From: Tenacibaculum ovolyticum DSM 18103
GTDB lineage: Bacteria; Bacteroidota; Bacteroidia; Flavobacteriales; Flavobacteriaceae
NCBI RefSeq assembly: GCF_000430545.1
Contig: NZ_AUMF01000015.1
Span: forward strand, 61,028-125,027
Direction of reading: 5' to 3'
DNA: 64,000 bases
Position numbers and translations under genes: made by a program. The notes under the pieces are model-generated. The model was not told where the DNA came from. It saw only the letters and a list, made by a program, of their open reading frames with translations, and did not search any database. Within the stretch, counting starts at the first letter, position 1; each line of letters begins with the position of its first letter. Shown in pieces: positions 18,387 through 25,328 of this stretch.

Positions 18387-18569
18387 ATGGTTGCAAACAC
18401 TATATTTTTAGGAATACCTGGAGGATATCAAATAGTAATAGTATTAGTAGTAGTTTTATTACTTTTTGGAGGTAAAAAAATACCAGAACTAATGAAAGGA
18501 CTTGGATCTGGAATTAAAGAATTTAAAGATGCTACTAAGGAAGGTGAAGAAATTTCTGAGGAAAAATAA
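18387..18569 (+). CDS. tatA: Sec-independent protein translocase subunit TatA
   Basis: 60 residues. A short N-terminal membrane helix ([12 protein letters not shown]) is followed by the [20 protein letters not shown] amphipathic helix with the hallmark FG and PE(L) residues, then an acidic tail. TatA forms the pore through which folded twin-arginine substrates cross the inner membrane together with TatC. tatC is not in this window. The length is typical of Bacteroidota TatA/E. Its own promoter box and a bidirectional terminator bracket the gene. Confidence 0.95.
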   Translation: MVANTIFLGIPGGYQIVIVLVVVLLLFGGKKIPELMKGLGSGIKEFKDATKEGEEISEEK

Positions 18570-18584
18570 ATAACCTATAATATT

Positions 18585-18618
18585 AAAAAAACCGAAACTA
18601 ATTAGTTTCGGTTTTTTT
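18585..18618. terminator. Bidirectional terminator between tatA and the YbjQ-family gene
   Basis: A perfect 34-base palindrome (AAAAAACCGAAACTAAT and its complement) with GC core, an A run on the left and a T run on the right. It can end transcription of tatA (+) and of the convergent minus-strand operon. Confidence 0.88.
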
Positions 18619-18623
18619 TATGT

Positions 18624-18941
18624 TTAAAATTTAATTGCTGTTCCGGAGGCTGTTACCATTAACATTCCTCCATTAGGACCAACAGTTTCATAATCTAAAT
18701 CAACACCAACTATAGCATCAGCACCTAAAGAAACTGCTCTTTCTTGCATTTCTTTTAAAGATGTATCTTTTGCTTCACGTAAAACTTTTTCGTACGAAGA
18801 TGAACGCCCACCAACAATATCTCTAATTCCGGCAAAGAAATCTTTAATAAAATTTGCTCCAATTATTGTTTCACCAGTAACAATACCTAAATAAGCTGTT
18901 GCTGGTTTATTCTCAATAGTAGGGGTTGTTGATATTATCAT
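18624..18941 (-). CDS. YbjQ/UPF0145 family protein
   Basis: 105 residues, the normal length for UPF0145. Family marks are the N-terminal [38 protein letters not shown], the helix YEKVLREA and [13 protein letters not shown], with the closing VTASGTAI. Members are annotated as heavy-metal-binding-domain proteins and form ring-like pentamers; function is unclear. It starts 3 bases after the SPFH gene on the same strand, so the two are very likely one operon and may act together. Confidence 0.9.
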   Translation of the reverse strand: MIISTTPTIENKPATAYLGIVTGETIIGANFIKDFFAGIRDIVGGRSSSYEKVLREAKDTSLKEMQERAVSLGADAIVGVDLDYETVGPNGGMLMVTASGTAIKF

Positions 18942-18944
18942 AGT

Positions 18945-19871
18945 TTATGATTCTTTTTTATTTGCATTAACTTCTTTCATACTCTCTCCTATTTGATTTG
19001 TTGCAGCAAAGCTTGCAACCATATCATTTAACATAGAACTTGCCGCATTTGGGTTATTAGGAAGTAAAATTAAGTTACTATTAGTATCTGCTCCAATAGA
19101 TTGTAATGTATCGTAATGTTGTGTAATCACAATTAATGCAGATGCTTCTTGTGAGTTAATTCCTGCTCTATTTAAAACTTCTACTGATTCTTCTAAACCA
19201 CGAGCAATTTCTCTACGTTGATCTGCAATACCTTGTCCTTGTAATCGTTTACTCTCTGCTTCAGCTTTTGCTCTTTCAACTATTAAAATACGTTGTGCAT
19301 CTCCTTCATATTGTGCAGCAGTTTTTTCTCTATCTGCAGCATTAATTCTATTCATTGCTTCTTTTACTTGCGCATCAGGATCAATATCTGTTACTAAAGT
19401 TTTTATGATATCATAACCATAAGTCATCATTGCTTCGTTTAATTCAGATTTTACAGCAATAGCTACATCATCTTTCTTAACAAAAACATCATCTAACTTC
19501 ATCTTAGGTACTTCTGCACGTACTACATCAAATACATAAGAAGTAATTTGATCGTGAGGATAATCTAATTTATAAAAAGAATCATACACTTTATCTTTAA
19601 CAACTTTATATTGTACAGATACTTTAATTTTAACAAAAACATCATCTAACGTTTTCGTTTCAATAATTACATCTAATTGTTGAATTTTTAAACTTAATTT
19701 CCCTGCAATTTTATCAACTATAGGAATCTTAAAATGTAATCCTGATTGACGAATACTTTGAAATTTTCCAAATCTTTCTATAATAGCAGCAGTCTGTTGT
19801 TTAACTGTAAAAAATGATGTTAACACAATGATTAATCCAATAAATATAATTGGATAATAATAAATAGGCAT
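18945..19871 (-). CDS. SPFH/band-7 (stomatin-like) membrane protein
   Basis: 308 residues. A single N-terminal helix (about 4-22) is followed by the SPFH domain starting QQTAAIIERFGKFQSIRQSGLHFKIP, with QQLDVIIETKTLDD and the VQYKV strand, then a helical region rich in A/E/K/R (AAQYEGDAQR...AKAEAESKRLQGQG) typical of stomatins and QmcA. These proteins make large rings at the inner membrane and organise membrane domains or proteases. Its partner is the adjacent YbjQ-like gene rather than an NfeD protein. A 9-bp inverted repeat lies in the divergent promoter region. Confidence 0.9.
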   Translation of the reverse strand: MPIYYYPIIFIGLIIVLTSFFTVKQQTAAIIERFGKFQSIRQSGLHFKIPIVDKIAGKLSLKIQQLDVIIETKTLDDVFVKIKVSVQYKVVKDKVYDSFYKLDYPHDQITSYVFDVVRAEVPKMKLDDVFVKKDDVAIAVKSELNEAMMTYGYDIIKTLVTDIDPDAQVKEAMNRINAADREKTAAQYEGDAQRILIVERAKAEAESKRLQGQGIADQRREIARGLEESVEVLNRAGINSQEASALIVITQHYDTLQSIGADTNSNLILLPNNPNAASSMLNDMVASFAATNQIGESMKEVNANKKES

Positions 19872-19904
19872 AGTTTTATTTTTTTTTAATTAGTATGATT
19901 GTAA

Positions 19905-19926
19905 AGATACATATTTCTATGTATCT
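19905..19926. promoter_or_regulatory. Inverted repeat in the SPFH/DoxX divergent region, possible operator
   Basis: AGATACATA (19905-19913), a 4-base spacer, TATGTATCT (19918-19926). The left arm overlaps a TATCTTTA -7-like box for the minus-strand SPFH gene. This is a typical position for a repressor site; no regulator is identified. Confidence 0.4.
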
Positions 19927-19977
19927 ATTTATTTGACGCATATTTTATAAAATGTTACATTTTTTTACTTTAAAAGT

Positions 19978-19986
19978 TATATTTGC
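19978..19986 (+). promoter_or_regulatory. -7 promoter box (TATATTTGC) of the DoxX-like gene
   Basis: Exact TAnnTTTGC match ending 14 bases before ATG 20001. It overlaps an upstream in-frame TTG (19983), which argues that translation begins at 20001 and not at the TTG. Confidence 0.6.
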
Positions 19987-20000
19987 TAAAAATTAACTAT

Positions 20001-20399
20001 ATGGAACTTATTCAAAAACATGCAACAGAACTTTTAATTCTACTTTTTTTAATTGTTACTTTTTTACAATCAGGTATAGATAAGGTTACAGATTGGAATG
20101 GTAATGTATCTTTTATTAAAGAACATTTTAAAAATTCACCTTTTAAAAACATGGTACCTCTTTTACTAGTTGTAATTTTAGTGATGGAGTTACTTTCAGG
20201 TGCTTTTATGTTTATTGGTATTTTTAATTTGATTACTGTAGGTAATGGAGCATTAGCTTTATTAGGAATTCAAATTGCTGCTTTATCTTTAATATTTCTT
20301 TTAATAGGACAACGTTTGGCTAAAGATTATGCTGGTGCAATGACTTTAGCAGTTTACTTTTTAATTACCATTTTTGGTATGTATTTATTACATAAGTAA
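20001..20399 (+). CDS. DoxX-like four-helix membrane protein
   Basis: 132 residues from ATG 20001 (MELIQKHATEL). Four hydrophobic segments are visible, with FLQSGIDKVTDWNGNVSFIKEHF between helix 1 and 2, which is the DoxX/DoxD-type 'F...G..K' region, and MVPLLLVVILVMELLSGAFMFIG forming the second helix. The family includes thiosulfate:quinone oxidoreductase subunits and many redox-stress membrane proteins; the exact role here is unknown. Monocistronic, followed by a strong terminator. Confidence 0.82.
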   Translation: MELIQKHATELLILLFLIVTFLQSGIDKVTDWNGNVSFIKEHFKNSPFKNMVPLLLVVILVMELLSGAFMFIGIFNLITVGNGALALLGIQIAALSLIFLLIGQRLAKDYAGAMTLAVYFLITIFGMYLLHK

Positions 20400-20439
20400 A
20401 ATTTATTAATAAAATATTTTATATAATAATTAACTATAT

Positions 20440-20474
20440 AAAACCCTCTCAAATCTTAGATTTAAGAGGGTTTT
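20440..20474. terminator. Terminator between the DoxX-like and methyltransferase genes
   Basis: AAAACCCTCT (20440-20449) pairs with AGAGGGTTTT (20465-20474), with an inner AAATCT/AGATTT extension after one mismatch. The T-rich flank on the right and A-rich flank on the left allow use on both strands. Confidence 0.85.
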
Positions 20475-20541
20475 ATATTTTTTTAAATAAAGTATATGTT
20501 TATTATTATTAAAGACCTTTAAATGTATCTTAAAATAGATT

Positions 20542-21435
20542 TTAGCTGTTTTTTATAATATATATTAATGAAGAATACTCCTTGTTTTTTATGGCTTTCA
20601 TATTTGACTTAAAACCTGTTAAAAAAGCATGAATAGGTCTTGATTTTTTTGATTTATATTTTTCAGATAAAAGAGATACATAATAAGAATCAAATTTCAT
20701 AGGTAATATTTTTTCAACTTTCATTTCAATAGAAGAGAACAACTTTTTTATTGAATTTTTTGAAAAATGCCATAAGTGTCTTGGTACATCATAAGCAGCC
20801 CAAAATTCCTTATAGTGTTTTGCATCATAACTTTTAAAATTAGGAACAGCTATAATTAAAACACCATTAGGTTTTAATAATTTTTTTAATTGATTTATAT
20901 ATTCAATTAAATTAGGAATATGTTCTAGTACATGCCAAAGTGATATTACATCAAACTGATTACCTTCGTATTCTTTAATATCACTTTTTAAATTAACATT
21001 TTTTTCAATTGAAAAATTCCTAGCTTTTTCTGAAGGCTCTACTCCACTAATGTCCCAATTATTATTTTTACAAACTTTTAAAAAATCACCAGTACCAGCA
21101 CCAACATCTAAAATTGTTTTTTCTTCTGTGTTAAAAGAATTAATTAATTTTAATTTTTGGTTAAGTGTGTGATTTTTCACTAATTGATATATTCTATCAA
21201 AAATTGTTTTTTTACTATCTGTATGAGAAATGTAAGATTCGCTTAAGTAGTAGTTTTCTAAATTTATAGGTACTGGTGAAGTAACAAGCATGTCATACTC
21301 TTTGTTATGCATTATTTCATAACTTTCATTAGAAACTGTATGATCTATGCAATTTAAATGCGGAGCAAGATTTACATAAAGGTCTTTTTCTCTATCCAAT
21401 TTGTTTACTTTTTTATAATGTTCCATGTGGAACAT
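20542..21435 (-). CDS. Class I SAM-dependent methyltransferase
   Basis: 297 residues if started at ATG 21435; a second ATG (21426) is equally good, and both lie inside a parS-like palindrome. The Rossmann methyltransferase core is at about 105-205: ILDVGAGTGDFL (SAM loop), GVEPSEKA (acidic end of strand 2), FDVISLWHVLEHI and LLKPNGVLIIAVPN. The N-terminal part has LNCIDHTVSNESYEI and SESYISHTDS, typical of a Bacteroidota family usually located just after mnmG. The substrate is unknown. A terminator separates it from mnmG, so it probably has its own promoter. Confidence 0.88.
   Translation of the reverse strand: MFHMEHYKKVNKLDREKDLYVNLAPHLNCIDHTVSNESYEIMHNKEYDMLVTSPVPINLENYYLSESYISHTDSKKTIFDRIYQLVKNHTLNQKLKLINSFNTEEKTILDVGAGTGDFLKVCKNNNWDISGVEPSEKARNFSIEKNVNLKSDIKEYEGNQFDVISLWHVLEHIPNLIEYINQLKKLLKPNGVLIIAVPNFKSYDAKHYKEFWAAYDVPRHLWHFSKNSIKKLFSSIEMKVEKILPMKFDSYYVSLLSEKYKSKKSRPIHAFLTGFKSNMKAIKNKEYSSLIYIIKNS
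21419..21434. promoter_or_regulatory. parS-like site (TGTTCCATGTGGAACA)
   Basis: Matches TGTTCCACGTGGAACA, a common variant of the ParB-binding parS palindrome, at 15 of 16 positions. It lies downstream of mnmG and overlaps the start of the methyltransferase gene. A second site sits upstream of mnmG at 23410. The ParB genes are not in the window. Confidence 0.6.
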
Positions 21436-21463
21436 TATTTATGTTCAATGCAATATTACGTAA

Positions 21464-21501
21464 AAAGAAAAAAACGTTCGGTATAGAACGTTTTTTTCTT
21501 T
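21464..21501. terminator. mnmG terminator
   Basis: A perfect 16-bp stem, AAAGAAAAAAACGTTC (21464-21479) with GAACGTTTTTTTCTTT (21486-21501), with loop GGTATA. It is 20 bases past the mnmG stop and has A/T runs inside both arms, so it can work in both directions. Confidence 0.88.
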
Positions 21502-21521
21502 TTATAAACTCAGTCATTATA

Positions 21522-23399
21522 TTACCTTCCCATATAAACTAAAAGCACTGAGATATCACTTGGTGATACTCCACTTATTCTACTTGCTTGTGATATTGAA
21601 GTAGGTTGTATGTTTATTAACTTCTCTCTTGCTTCAATAGATAACGAATGTACTTTACTGTAATCAAAATTAGTAGGTATAACTACTTTCTCTAACCTGT
21701 TTAATTTATCAGCATTGTTTTTCTCTTTATCAATATATCCAGAATATTTTAAATGAATTTCAGTTTGTTCTAAAACATCAGGATTCATTTCGTTTTCTTT
21801 TATATAATTGCTTAGTTTCTCAATACTGTTAAAGTCACTTAAGTTTAATTGAGGTCGCGTAGCTATTTTTATTAGCTTCATTGTTTGGTTAACAATAGAT
21901 AATCCTTTTGATTCTAGAATAGGATTAATATCTTCCTTCTTTACACTTAAGTTTGTTATAAAGTGAATTAACTTATCAGTTTTTTCTTTCTTCTCAACTA
22001 CTCTATCTAATCTTTCTTTAGATGCTAAACCTAATTTGTAACCTAACGGAGTTAATCTTAAATCTGCATTATCTTGTCTTAATAATGTTCTGTACTCTGC
22101 ACGAGAAGTAAACATTCTATATGGTTCTTCTGTTCCTTTGGTTATTAAATCATCTATTAATACACCAATGTAAGCCTCACTCCTTTTTAAAATAAATGGT
22201 TCTTTATTTTGGGTTTTTAAAGCAGCATTTACACCTGCCATTAAACCTTGTGCAGCAGCTTCTTCATAACCAGTTGTTCCGTTAATTTGTCCTGCGAAGA
22301 ATAAATTTTTAATAAGTTTGGTTTCTAGATTATGTTTTAATTGTGTTGGTTGAAAAAAATCATACTCTATTGCATAGCCAAAACGCAAGAGTTTTACATT
22401 TTCAAAACCTGGTATTAATCGAATTGCTTTGTCTTGAATATCTTCTGGTAAAGATGTAGAGAAACCATTCACATATATTTCAACAGTATTCCATCCTTCT
22501 GGCTCTACAAATATTTGGTGACGATCTTTATCTGCAAAACGATTAATCTTATCTTCTACTGAAGGACAGTAACGAGGTCCTGTAGATTTAATTCTACCAT
22601 TAAACATTGGAGATCTATCAAAACCTTCACGTAGTATATTGTGTACATCAGTATTTGTATAAGTTAAATAACACGAACGTTGTTCTGTTAGTTTTTTTGA
22701 GGTAGGTAAATAAGAAAATTTTTCAGGGTTTTCATCACCTGGTTGTTCGGTCATTTTAGAGAAATCTAATGACCTTGCATCTACTCTTGGAGGAGTTCCA
22801 GTTTTCATTCTTCCAGATTCAAAACCTTTACTAACTAGATCTTCTGTTATTCCTGTAGAAGCACCTTCACCTGCTCTACCACCACCAAATGTTTTTTCAC
22901 CAATATGGATTAATCCATTTAAAAAAGTACCGGCAGTAATGATCACAGTTTTAGCTTTTATTTTTAAACCTAATGCTGTTTTAACGCCAGTAATTTTATC
23001 ACCTTCAAACATTAACCCATTAACAGAGTCTTGGTAGAAATCAAGATTATCTGTTTTTTCAAGCATTGTTCTCCAGCATTCTGCAAACTGCATTCTATCT
23101 GATTGTGCTCTTGGACTCCACATAGCAGGTCCTTTTGATTTATTTAGCATTTTAAACTGAATAGCTGTCTTATCAGTTACAATGGCACTATAACCACCTA
23201 ATGCGTCAATTTCGCGAACTATTTGCCCTTTTGCTATACCACCCATTGCAGGATTACAACTCATTTGAGCAATGTTTTGAAGATTCATTGTTATAAGCAA
23301 TGTATGTGCACCCATGTTTGCACTTGCTGCTGCAGCTTCGCTACCAGCGTGCCCACCTCCTACTACAATTACATCGTATGTTGTGTTAAATAAACTCAT
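21522..23399 (-). CDS. mnmG: tRNA uridine-5-carboxymethylaminomethyl modification enzyme MnmG (GidA)
   Basis: 625 residues from ATG 23399-23397 (MSLFNTTYDVIVVGGGHAG). The upstream in-frame GTG at 23417 lies within the parS-like palindrome and is not needed. FAD-binding GGGHAGSEAAAA, the GidA signatures GTPPRVD and CPSVEDKI, QINGTTGYEEAAAQGL and the C-terminal VSPSDISVLLVYMGR are all present. With MnmE it installs cmnm5/nm5 on wobble U34 of several tRNAs. It follows ybeY closely on the same strand and ends at a strong terminator. parS-like sites sit on both sides, as mnmG is often origin-proximal in bacteria. Confidence 0.97.
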   Translation of the reverse strand: MSLFNTTYDVIVVGGGHAGSEAAAASANMGAHTLLITMNLQNIAQMSCNPAMGGIAKGQIVREIDALGGYSAIVTDKTAIQFKMLNKSKGPAMWSPRAQSDRMQFAECWRTMLEKTDNLDFYQDSVNGLMFEGDKITGVKTALGLKIKAKTVIITAGTFLNGLIHIGEKTFGGGRAGEGASTGITEDLVSKGFESGRMKTGTPPRVDARSLDFSKMTEQPGDENPEKFSYLPTSKKLTEQRSCYLTYTNTDVHNILREGFDRSPMFNGRIKSTGPRYCPSVEDKINRFADKDRHQIFVEPEGWNTVEIYVNGFSTSLPEDIQDKAIRLIPGFENVKLLRFGYAIEYDFFQPTQLKHNLETKLIKNLFFAGQINGTTGYEEAAAQGLMAGVNAALKTQNKEPFILKRSEAYIGVLIDDLITKGTEEPYRMFTSRAEYRTLLRQDNADLRLTPLGYKLGLASKERLDRVVEKKEKTDKLIHFITNLSVKKEDINPILESKGLSIVNQTMKLIKIATRPQLNLSDFNSIEKLSNYIKENEMNPDVLEQTEIHLKYSGYIDKEKNNADKLNRLEKVVIPTNFDYSKVHSLSIEAREKLINIQPTSISQASRISGVSPSDISVLLVYMGR

Positions 23400-23409
23400 A
23401 TTTTTATTC

Positions 23410-23425
23410 TGTTCCACGTGGAACT
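23410..23425. promoter_or_regulatory. parS-like site (TGTTCCACGTGGAACT)
   Basis: Contains the perfect 14-bp palindrome GTTCCACGTGGAAC and matches the 16-bp parS variant at 15 positions. It occupies the short gap between ybeY and mnmG. The gap is otherwise non-coding, so the palindrome is not explained by protein sequence. Confidence 0.68.
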
Positions 23426-23428
23426 GTT

Positions 23429-23845
23429 TTAGTTTTTATTTAAAAGTTTTAAAGAATCGTTTTCTTTAGAACGCATAATTTCTTTTTCTTTATCAGTTTT
23501 ATCTTTGTACTTCATGTAATGTAAAACACCATGAATAATAACTCGATGTAATTCATTTTCAAATAATACATTAAACTCCTTAGCGTTTTCTTTTACTCTT
23601 TCTATTGATATGAATATATCTCCCCCAATCAGTTTTCCTAAAGTGTAATCAAAACTAATGATATCTGTAAATGTATCATGCTGTAAAAATTCAACATTCA
23701 TTTTGTGTAAATAAGCATCATCACAAAATATATAGTTGATCTCCCCTAGTTCAAAACCATCTCTTTCAATACAGTTTTGAATCCATTTATTTGTACCTTC
23801 TTCATCTTCTAATTTAAACTCGGTTTCGTAATTAAATATAATCAT
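23429..23845 (-). CDS. ybeY: rRNA maturation endoribonuclease YbeY
   Basis: 138 residues. The UPF0054 pattern is present: INYIFCDDAYLHKMNVEFLQHDTFTDIISFDY (DxLH..N..FL..D..TDV.SF), GGDIFIS, then HRVIIHGVLHYMKYKDKT. The zinc motif of most bacteria is HGxLHxxGYDH; here the two histidines are kept but the third ligand position is Asp (K-D instead of D-H), which I recall as usual in Bacteroidota. YbeY matures 16S rRNA 3' ends and helps ribosome quality control. It overlaps the upstream gene by 4 bases. Confidence 0.93.
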   Translation of the reverse strand: MIIFNYETEFKLEDEEGTNKWIQNCIERDGFELGEINYIFCDDAYLHKMNVEFLQHDTFTDIISFDYTLGKLIGGDIFISIERVKENAKEFNVLFENELHRVIIHGVLHYMKYKDKTDKEKEIMRSKENDSLKLLNKN

Positions 23846-25296
23846 TTTAACTTATTTGTCATTATTGTAAAAGCATTTAAGTTACGAGAGTAACCTATAT
23901 ATCTAAAGCTATCTTTTAAAAAGCAGCTTGATTCTTTTTTAAGATCTGTGATCTTTTCTAATTGATCAATGTATTTTTGTTTATCTACTTCTTTATAAAT
24001 AGTATCTTCATTACTATCTAATAAGTCATAATTTTGATTTAAAACCAATTCGAAATACCTCTTACCTTTTTTAATTAAATAGTTTTCAAAATGAAAGTCA
24101 TTTGGTTGAGCAGGACCAAAACCTCTAGGCCTACTGAAATTGACTTGATTCATTATCATTTGTTGTTGCATCATAAATTGATGATGATGCAACCACCAAT
24201 TATAGTTATAAGAGTAAGTTTTATCTACATAATCGACTCTAATTTTTAGATTATTATTCTTCGTTTTGTTTACTGTTATAGTTGCATTGTGTTTTACTCT
24301 ACTTGCTTTCTTTAAGAAAATTTCTACTCCATTAAAATCTTCATTTCCTTTAATAAAAGCATTTAAATTATTATCTATTGAGATTTCTTTAATTGCTTTT
24401 TTAGTGTTAATGCCGTATATTTTTATGTATCCTTTTTTCTTAGTCATGGCAATTTGAAAAAGCTTTCTGTCAGAAAAATATGAAGTAGCTTTGTTAAATT
24501 TTTTGTCAGAATAATTTTTGAAAGAAAAATATTCTGGCTCAGTGTTAGTATTTAAATCAAATTTTAAAAACTGAGTAACACTTTTCTTTTTATTATTTAG
24601 TGAAAAACCTGCAACATTTACATTTAAAGGTTTATCCCCTTCTTTAGTAAAATAAAGAATATTGTCTTTGTAATATAATTTAACTTGTTGTGTAGAACCA
24701 TTAGCTACAAACTCATCAGTTTTAATAGTGCTTATATTTTGATCTTTAAAAAAGTCTTTATAAGAACTATCTTTTTTTAATTCAAAAGAAAAAGATTTTT
24801 CTTTATCATTTCCATCATATTTTTTAATTGAAATTTTGTCATCTGTTTTATAAAGTAAAATAGAATTACTCTTATTTGTTATAACTGTTGAGAAATCTTC
24901 GTGATCTATTGGAGTGTTTTCAGTTACTTTTTTGGTGAGAAGATTGATGCTTACTTTCTTTAAAAGATGTTTTTTTTTTTCTTTATATGAAAGAAGAAGT
25001 GTTAATATATTGTTCTTTTTATGAAAAGAAATAGTGCTAAATTCTTTATTATTTTCAAATGGATTAATTTCAGTAATTTCCTTTCCATTGAACAAAAAAG
25101 GATGAATAGTATACATCTTGTTTTGTTTGTTTTTAGAAAAAATTAAATGAAACGATTCGTTATCATTTAAATCACCAGAAAAAGTTTTTTCTGTTTTAAA
25201 GTGCTTAGGAAGTTTAATTATGTTGTTAGTAATAGTATTGGCAAAACTAGTTGCAATAAATAGTAATACGAATGAAAAATTAATAAATAACTTCAT
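23842..25296 (-). CDS. Secreted protein of unknown function in the DUF4175-ybeY-mnmG operon
   Basis: 484 residues with a signal peptide (about 1-19, ending SFAN). The rest is a polar, Lys/Asn-rich, beta-strand-rich chain with many short 'K.Y.I' strands, perhaps a propeller or sandwich, then an unusual His/Met/Gln-rich patch (WWLHHHQFMMQQQMIM, around residue 368) followed by a C-terminal helical region. No family is recognised. The stop overlaps ybeY by 4 bases and the start lies 32 bases after the DUF4175 gene, so it is part of that operon. Its placement between DUF4175 and ybeY appears variable in relatives (from memory). Confidence 0.72.
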   Translation of the reverse strand: MKLFINFSFVLLFIATSFANTITNNIIKLPKHFKTEKTFSGDLNDNESFHLIFSKNKQNKMYTIHPFLFNGKEITEINPFENNKEFSTISFHKKNNILTLLLSYKEKKKHLLKKVSINLLTKKVTENTPIDHEDFSTVITNKSNSILLYKTDDKISIKKYDGNDKEKSFSFELKKDSSYKDFFKDQNISTIKTDEFVANGSTQQVKLYYKDNILYFTKEGDKPLNVNVAGFSLNNKKKSVTQFLKFDLNTNTEPEYFSFKNYSDKKFNKATSYFSDRKLFQIAMTKKKGYIKIYGINTKKAIKEISIDNNLNAFIKGNEDFNGVEIFLKKASRVKHNATITVNKTKNNNLKIRVDYVDKTYSYNYNWWLHHHQFMMQQQMIMNQVNFSRPRGFGPAQPNDFHFENYLIKKGKRYFELVLNQNYDLLDSNEDTIYKEVDKQKYIDQLEKITDLKKESSCFLKDSFRYIGYSRNLNAFTIMTNKLK

Positions 25297-25328
25297 TTAG
25301 GTGGTTTAAAGTGTTTAAATAAATAAGA

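Noticed and set aside
23397..23417. GTG at 23417 as the mnmG start
   Set aside because: It is part of the parS-like palindrome and MSLFNTTYDVIVVGGG at 23399 is the family's normal beginning.
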